From Dromiciops gliroides (taxonomy: Eukaryota > Chordata > Mammalia > Microbiotheria > Microbiotheriidae): 64,000 nucleotides of DNA. Location: the NCBI RefSeq assembly GCF_019393635.1, contig NC_057861.1, positions 358,900,953 through 358,964,952 on the forward strand, in the 5' to 3' direction. This document shows, in pieces, positions 59,261 through 64,000 of this stretch. The position numbers were made by a program, and so were the translations under genes. The first letter of the stretch is position 1. Each line of letters opens with the position of its first letter. A model generated the notes under the pieces. That model did no database searches, was not told the DNA's origin, and saw only the letters and a list, made by a program, of their open reading frames with translations.

Positions 59261-60234
59261 TAAGCCCATGAAAAGTCAAAGAAGAAAGCTTTTTGAACAG
59301 CAGGGGGAACCCTATGCCCAGGCTGCAGGCATCCCTGGATAGAGCTGACATCTCTCCATTGTGAAGCCAGCTGGTGCCAGGCATTGGAGACAGCCCAGTT
59401 CCCTTACATTCCTAGCAGGCCCCTCTAGAAATGTCCCTTACCCAGTCAGAACCTAGAGAGGGCTAGAGGCTGCAAGCCGCTGTTTAGCTAGCTAGTTTCT
59501 TTCTTGATTCCTAGTCTGTCTAATCCAACCCTGGTTAGGACTGCCTGTTCTGCTTTCAGACTGGTCGATTTTGAGGGTGACTACTGGCCCAGTGGGTGTG
59601 CTAAAGAATTTGGAGGTTCTTGTAGGACCATTTTCCCCTGGGATATCATGACGAAAGTTTAGGGAAGCTACATGTTGTAGACCTTACTTCTAGTTTTTTT
59701 TTGTTTTTTTTTTTTTTTGGCTTAAACTGAAATATCTAGTGATTTAGAGACCAAATAAATGCTGGTGTTATTGGAAGTTTCCCTAGCCCAAGCCCTTGGA
59801 AACATTCTGGGACACCAATGTTGAAAATACGGAATCTATTCTTTTTCTTTTGTCCCTTTTCCTGCCATGGACAAGGGAATCATTTTCTTACACTGGCTAA
59901 TATGGAACAATGAGGCAGCAGTCTTTACCTCATTAGGGCAAAAATCCAAATCCTCAAATACGTCCTTGTTCAGAGACAAATGGTCACTATGGTACAATGT
60001 ACACTAGTATTTGGCTCTAGCAATCGCTGAATAAAACCTAAGGTTACAGTTGGGGTCAGCCACATAGAAGTGAGGCTGGGTCACAGTTATGACCTGAACT
60101 TTGACTTCTGTAATGATGGCTAGCCCTGACAAACATCTATTAGATAGGGCTTTCCACTGCTCATTAATCTAGATTTGGTAGTTCGCTTGCATACTGAGAT
60201 ATAAAGTGCAGCCACAGGATGAAGTTATGAATAG

Positions 60235-60350
60235 AAAATTCTCAGGCTGATCAATGGATATTCAGTTCTTAGCTTTGCCACTTACTACCTGTGTGACATT
60301 GGTGAAAACACTTCAACCCTCAGTTTCCTCATTTGCTCATGATCTGATTA
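60235..60350 (+). mobile_element. MIR fragment
   Basis: 'TTGCCACTTACTACCTGTGT', 'GACATTGGTGAAAACACTTC', 'CCTCAGTTTCCTCATTTGCT'. Confidence 0.65.
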
Positions 60351-60728
60351 AACAGGTTATGAGGGACAATCCATTATTTAAGCCAGGTGTTGGGCTTCAC
60401 ACAGTATATACATGAGAGATAAGATAAATATTGTCCTGACAGCAGGTGAGTTTAAAAGCCAACTGTAAATTTTTCATCACTAACTTACAATATTATGTGA
60501 TCCAACACGAACACATAACTGAATTATGAAAGAAATCCTCACATTAAATTGATAACCATTATTTAACCCCCCCCCCCACTAATGTAGAATCATGCCATTT
60601 TAGTCAATGTGTGAGGAAAAAGCTCCTTCTCTTCTTATTGGTGGAAACTATACGGAATTATTATTATGATTATAAAGATTTTTCAATTGTAAACATGTAA
60701 TAGTAGGACTCAGGAAAAGCCACTTCTT

Positions 60729-60785
60729 TTCTTTTTTTGCAGGGCAATGAGGGTTAAGTGACTTGCCCAGGGTCACACAGCTAGT
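60729..60785 (-). mobile_element. Severely 5'-truncated CORE-SINE with perfect target duplication
   Basis: Only the last part of the SINE is present (on -: CTAGCTGTGTGACCCTGGGC through TTGCCCTGCA and a short A tail). The 15-bp word GAAAAGCCACTTCTT is exactly repeated at 60714-60728 and 60786-60800. This is the signature of an L1-type, target-primed insertion that stopped early. Confidence 0.97.
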
Positions 60786-60830
60786 GAAAAGCCACTTCTT
60801 AATAGGGGTGAAGGTGGTGGTGGTATAGAC

Positions 60831-61015
60831 CAGGGCATCTTAAACTTTTTCCACTTGTGACCCCTTTTTGCCTGAGAAATCTTTATGTGCCCCAAGGTAT
60901 ATAGGTATATAAAACAGGTATACATAACATTTTATTGTTGCCAAATTTTTAATGACCCCCATATTCAGTTACATGATGCCATATGGGGTCATGATCCACA
61001 GTTTAAGAAGCTAGG
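60831..61015 (+). mobile_element. hAT-Charlie-like short DNA transposon with perfect 8-bp duplication
   Basis: Ends CAGGGCATCTTAAAC and GTTTAAGAAGCTAGG are inverted repeats (CAGGGCTTCTTAAAC-like). GTATAGAC is exactly repeated at 60823-60830 and 61016-61023. The inside has 'TTGTGACCCCTTTTTGCCTG' and 'CCATATGGGGTCATGATCCA', typical of a marsupial OposCharlie-type element as I recall. No transposase. Confidence 0.85.
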
Positions 61016-61029
61016 GTATAGACAGAGGA

Positions 61030-62660
61030 ACCTGAATGGGAATCTAGGGAAAGTGGGCTGGGTTGGTAACATGAACTAGGAAAGGTTAAGTCACTTAGGG
61101 CTGAGATGGCTCACCTCGGCAAGTAGTGAGCCAAGGATGAGGGGGGCATTTGACAGACTGAGAATGGGAACAGGAACTTAGCAGGAGGTCCAGAAAGGGT
61201 ATGGGCTTTGAAATGGGAAAGAGATAAATTTCCTTTTGGTCTTACGTAGACAAAGTACAGGAATGACAGCACCTATTATTCCAAAATAACAGATGAAGGA
61301 GCAAAGCTTCTTTTAAGAGTAGGCCCACCCTTGACAACCAGCTAGCTAATGAATATGCTGCAGGCAGATTGGTCCAGGAAGAGAAAAACAGGTCAAGAAG
61401 GGTACAAGACTTAATAATCTAGGGGCAGGAGACATTCATGTTTCCAGAAGCATCGTGGCTCTAAGGTCAGTACAAGATAATCTGAAGCTCAGGGGGAAGA
61501 ACTTAGTAAAACAGAGGGGGAAGCACTTTTGTCAATAAAGGTTCCTCAGGCAGCATGAGGAATAGGAATGAGAACTAAGGGTCTCATAAGTTGTGCCAGC
61601 CACGCCAACCTGGGGCTAGACTCTAATTAACCTAGTTTAAGGATCCCATGTGTTCTAAACTCATTTATTTTGATGCTTTCCAATTTTTTTGTTTTTGTTT
61701 CCTCTTGTTTCCTAGTAAAGTTCCACTTAAAAATTCCAACCTTGGCTTAACTGAAAATAAAAATGAAACTTTGTTTGTCCAGCTCTAGGCCAGTATAACC
61801 AAGGGAACCAGTGCCTCTACATGCCAGGTAAGGTGGCCACTGTCTTGGATCTCTGGACAAAGCAAGGGAGCTGGGTTAGTGGTAAAGAGATGGCTTAGGA
61901 GAGGGAGAAAGATGAATCATAGAAAAGAAGTTTGTTATGAAGTCACATTGGTCCCACGCAGAGCATTTAAAAAGGATCTACTTTTAACTATTGCTGCTGT
62001 CCTCCAAGAGCTTTTGGACTTTCACACAAGAAGAGGTGGCCCAGAGCCAAAGGTTATATTTGGAATAACTGCACTATAAATACCTTAGCATGCAAGCAGG
62101 CCTGTTGCCAGTTCAAAGGTAGTTTGTGTGTGTGTTTGATTTATTTTTAGGGGGAAGTGTAGGGAAAGGTGGTGGCTGGAAAGGTCATACTTCAGAGGAA
62201 GAGTATTCTTGTTTCTAGCATTTGGCTGCAGGCGCCCTACAACCTTAGTTCATTAGAACAGCATTTGAAGAACTTGAAAATTGACTGAAATTTCATAGAA
62301 GAAAGATAGGTATATTTCTTTGAAATAGAGAGGTATCTTCCAAAGCTACCCACTTCATTCTGTTTGTTACCCTTTCTGAAGCTGCAATTTTAACTTTTCC
62401 TTCTATTCTGTGAAGTCCTAATGGCCCCTTTCCAGGAATGAAACTACAGGGGTGGCAATGAAATTTCAGGTCCAGATTTTACCCTCTGTCCTTATCATCA
62501 AGTAAATGATTACCTTTACCATGCAGGTATGAGTTCATCCTGTCATTTTCAAAACCATCAAGGAAGGAATTTCTATAATTTTCCTTAACAACCAATTGCA
62601 ATAATCTTTACTGACAAGAAGTTCTTCTTTATACCTATTTTAACTCCCTTGTTCTGCAAT
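61030..62660. other. ANKH intron, nothing recognised
   Basis: No repeat or exon that I can identify. The open frame at 61879-62079 has no known similarity. Confidence 0.5.
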
Positions 62661-62676
62661 TAAAAGTCATTTCTTG

Positions 62677-62805
62677 GATAGAGCACCGGCCCTGGAGTCA
62701 GGAGTACCTGAGTTCAAATCCGGCCTCAGACACTTAACACTTACTAGCTGTGTGACCCTGGGCAAGTCACTTAACCCCAATTGCCTCACTAAAAAAATTT
62801 TTTTA
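62677..62805 (+). mobile_element. tRNA-derived CORE-SINE, head-truncated, perfect target duplication
   Basis: Starts inside the head at GATAGAGCACCGGCCCTGG. The 15-bp AAAAGTCATTTCTTG is exactly repeated at 62662-62676 and 62806-62820. High identity to other copies suggests a fairly young insertion. Confidence 0.97.
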
Positions 62806-63169
62806 AAAAGTCATTTCTTGTTTTATTCCCAGTTGAGATGGGCAAAATCTGGTCACCAAAACAATTCCTGATGATATTGATAAAGTCTTTACTGAGGCTT
62901 TTATCAGTATTTTATTTGACCTAAATAAATGCAAATTCCTCGGTCTTTCTTGAATCCCATTTTCTGAACTTCCATCTCCATTACCCTCTTACTAGTTCTC
63001 TATAGCAACCTCAGCTCTCTTCTGACTTGGCAGGATACCTTCTTGCATGTTAGGTATTTGCAATGCTGTTATTCCAAATATGACCTAGACTCTAGGTTTA
63101 TATTTGAAAGTCTAACAGAAAGTTGCACTGTAGAATTAAGGATGGGGCATTGCCCCCTAAAGTGAGTAA

Positions 63170-63330
63170 GAATAAGCATAGTGGATGACACACTGGATTT
63201 GGAGCCAAGATCTGGGTTTGAATCCTGGCTCTTCAGCTTAACTATCTCTCGGCCTCCATTTCGTCATCTATTAAGTGAAAGGGTTAGACTAGGTTGTTTT
63301 TTCCAAGGTCCCTTTTAGTTCTAAATAAGT
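63170..63330 (+). mobile_element. MIR SINE
   Basis: 'GGATTTGGAGCCAAGATCTG', 'GGTTTGAATCCTGGCTCTTC', 'GCCTCCATTTCGTCATCTAT'. Confidence 0.7.
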
Positions 63331-63734
63331 TACTGTATATTATTATATTCCTCTTTATGCCTCAGTGTCATATGTACTTCTTATATCTAATATGGCCTAT
63401 AGATCCGTTTCATATATATGATATGTATTCTTTAAATATATATTTATATGCACTGTACTGTTATATATGCTAACCTGCATGTATTTATTCTGAACTTTGC
63501 TTTCTTTGATTTTCCATTTCAATTTACAGAAGCAATTTAGAACCTAAATCTTTTTCTGTTCTGGTCCTTTGGTCAATATAATTAACTATTTTCTCTGTAT
63601 CATCTATTAAATGATAAAATTGAGAAAACTATGCTCAGACCCACATGAAAAAGATCATTATGATCTTGGGAGTGGTAGAATAATGGATATAAAAGTGAAA
63701 AACTTTTTAGAAGTTATTGGCTTACAGGTCTCAT

Positions 63735-63860
63735 CTCCCTAACAAGATCATAAACTTCTTGAGGGCATGGACTTTGTCATTCATTTTTGAATCCCTTCTC
63801 AGGTACTTGTTGGCACAGTGCCTTTTATATAGTAAGTAATCAGGAAAAATGGTTGAATTA
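63735..63860 (+). mobile_element. L2 LINE 3' end
   Basis: 'AAACTTCTTGAGGGCATGGA', 'CTTGTTGGCACAGTGCCTTT', 'ATATAGTAAGTAATCAGGAA', ending 'GGTTGAATTAATGAG'. Confidence 0.65.
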
Positions 63861-64000
63861 ATGAGTAACACTTTGAATAAAGCCATTTAATGAGTTGTAA
63901 AACACTGCCCCCACAATAGTTTAAACTGGGCATTTCTTGATATCCTTTAGTCAATCATATACTTGTGAACTCCTTCCCCTTCAAAAATAAAACATCTACC

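Larger units (their letters stand above)
48863..64000 (-). other. ANKH: ANKH intron 8 (partial), runs off the window
   Basis: At least 15.1 kb. I searched the - strand by eye for the human exon 8 sequence (DKNNPSNKLVS) and did not see it. Repeats within are listed. Stretches with nothing recognised are about 49780-50500, 51100-51740, 52646-54900, 56290-57090, 57745-58160, 59265-60230 and 61030-62660. Confidence 0.85.

Overview
This is ordinary, repeat-rich vertebrate nuclear DNA from a marsupial. I found no prokaryotic, viral or plasmid gene organisation. The marsupial call rests on the repeats: about 27 copies of a tRNA-derived CORE-SINE (box A-like TGGCGCAGTGG, box B-like GTTCAAATCC, A-rich tail; WSINE1/MAR1 type), marsupial L1 ends, and CORE-SINEs with an RTE-like tail. 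Many SINE copies are well preserved with perfect target duplications, which fits an Australidelphian lineage. Species cannot be told from this window.

Two host genes lie tail to tail. (1) The 3' part of OTULIN (linear-ubiquitin deubiquitinase) is on the + strand: three coding exons at 8143-8268, 12276-12545 and 14498-14692, matching residues 157-352 of the human protein. They include the catalytic His339 and Asn341 and the C-terminal ETSL PDZ ligand. (2) The 3' part of ANKH (multipass membrane protein for pyrophosphate/ATP/citrate export) is on the - strand: coding exons at 48733-48862, 46387-46510, 45816-45915 and 43191-43304, matching human residues 338-492. This reproduces the mammalian OTULIN-ANKH neighbourhood of human 5p15.2. 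All seven exons keep frame across AG/GT junctions, so both genes look intact here.

Layout: 1-8142 upstream OTULIN intron, full of L1, L2, SINE and LTR fossils; 8143-14692 OTULIN exons; 14693 to about 15.2 kb OTULIN 3' UTR, possibly reaching about 19.4 kb; about 19.5-36.3 kb intergenic, dense with SINEs, old L1, L2, RTE-like and CR1-like LINE debris, hAT elements and a probable solo LTR; about 36.3/36.9-43.2 kb a long stretch free of young SINEs, read as the ANKH 3' UTR on the - strand; 43.2-48.9 kb ANKH exons; 48.9-64 kb one ANKH intron that runs off the window.

The two genes do unrelated jobs and share only their neighbourhood. No new biological system is apparent. The most informative oddities are in the repeats: two SINE pairs each marked by three copies of one target site, microsatellites growing out of repeat tails, a severely truncated SINE beside a hAT element that both keep perfect target duplications, and a CR1-like LINE fragment still showing its ORF1 esterase-type motif. 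Repeat family names are from memory, without a library search.
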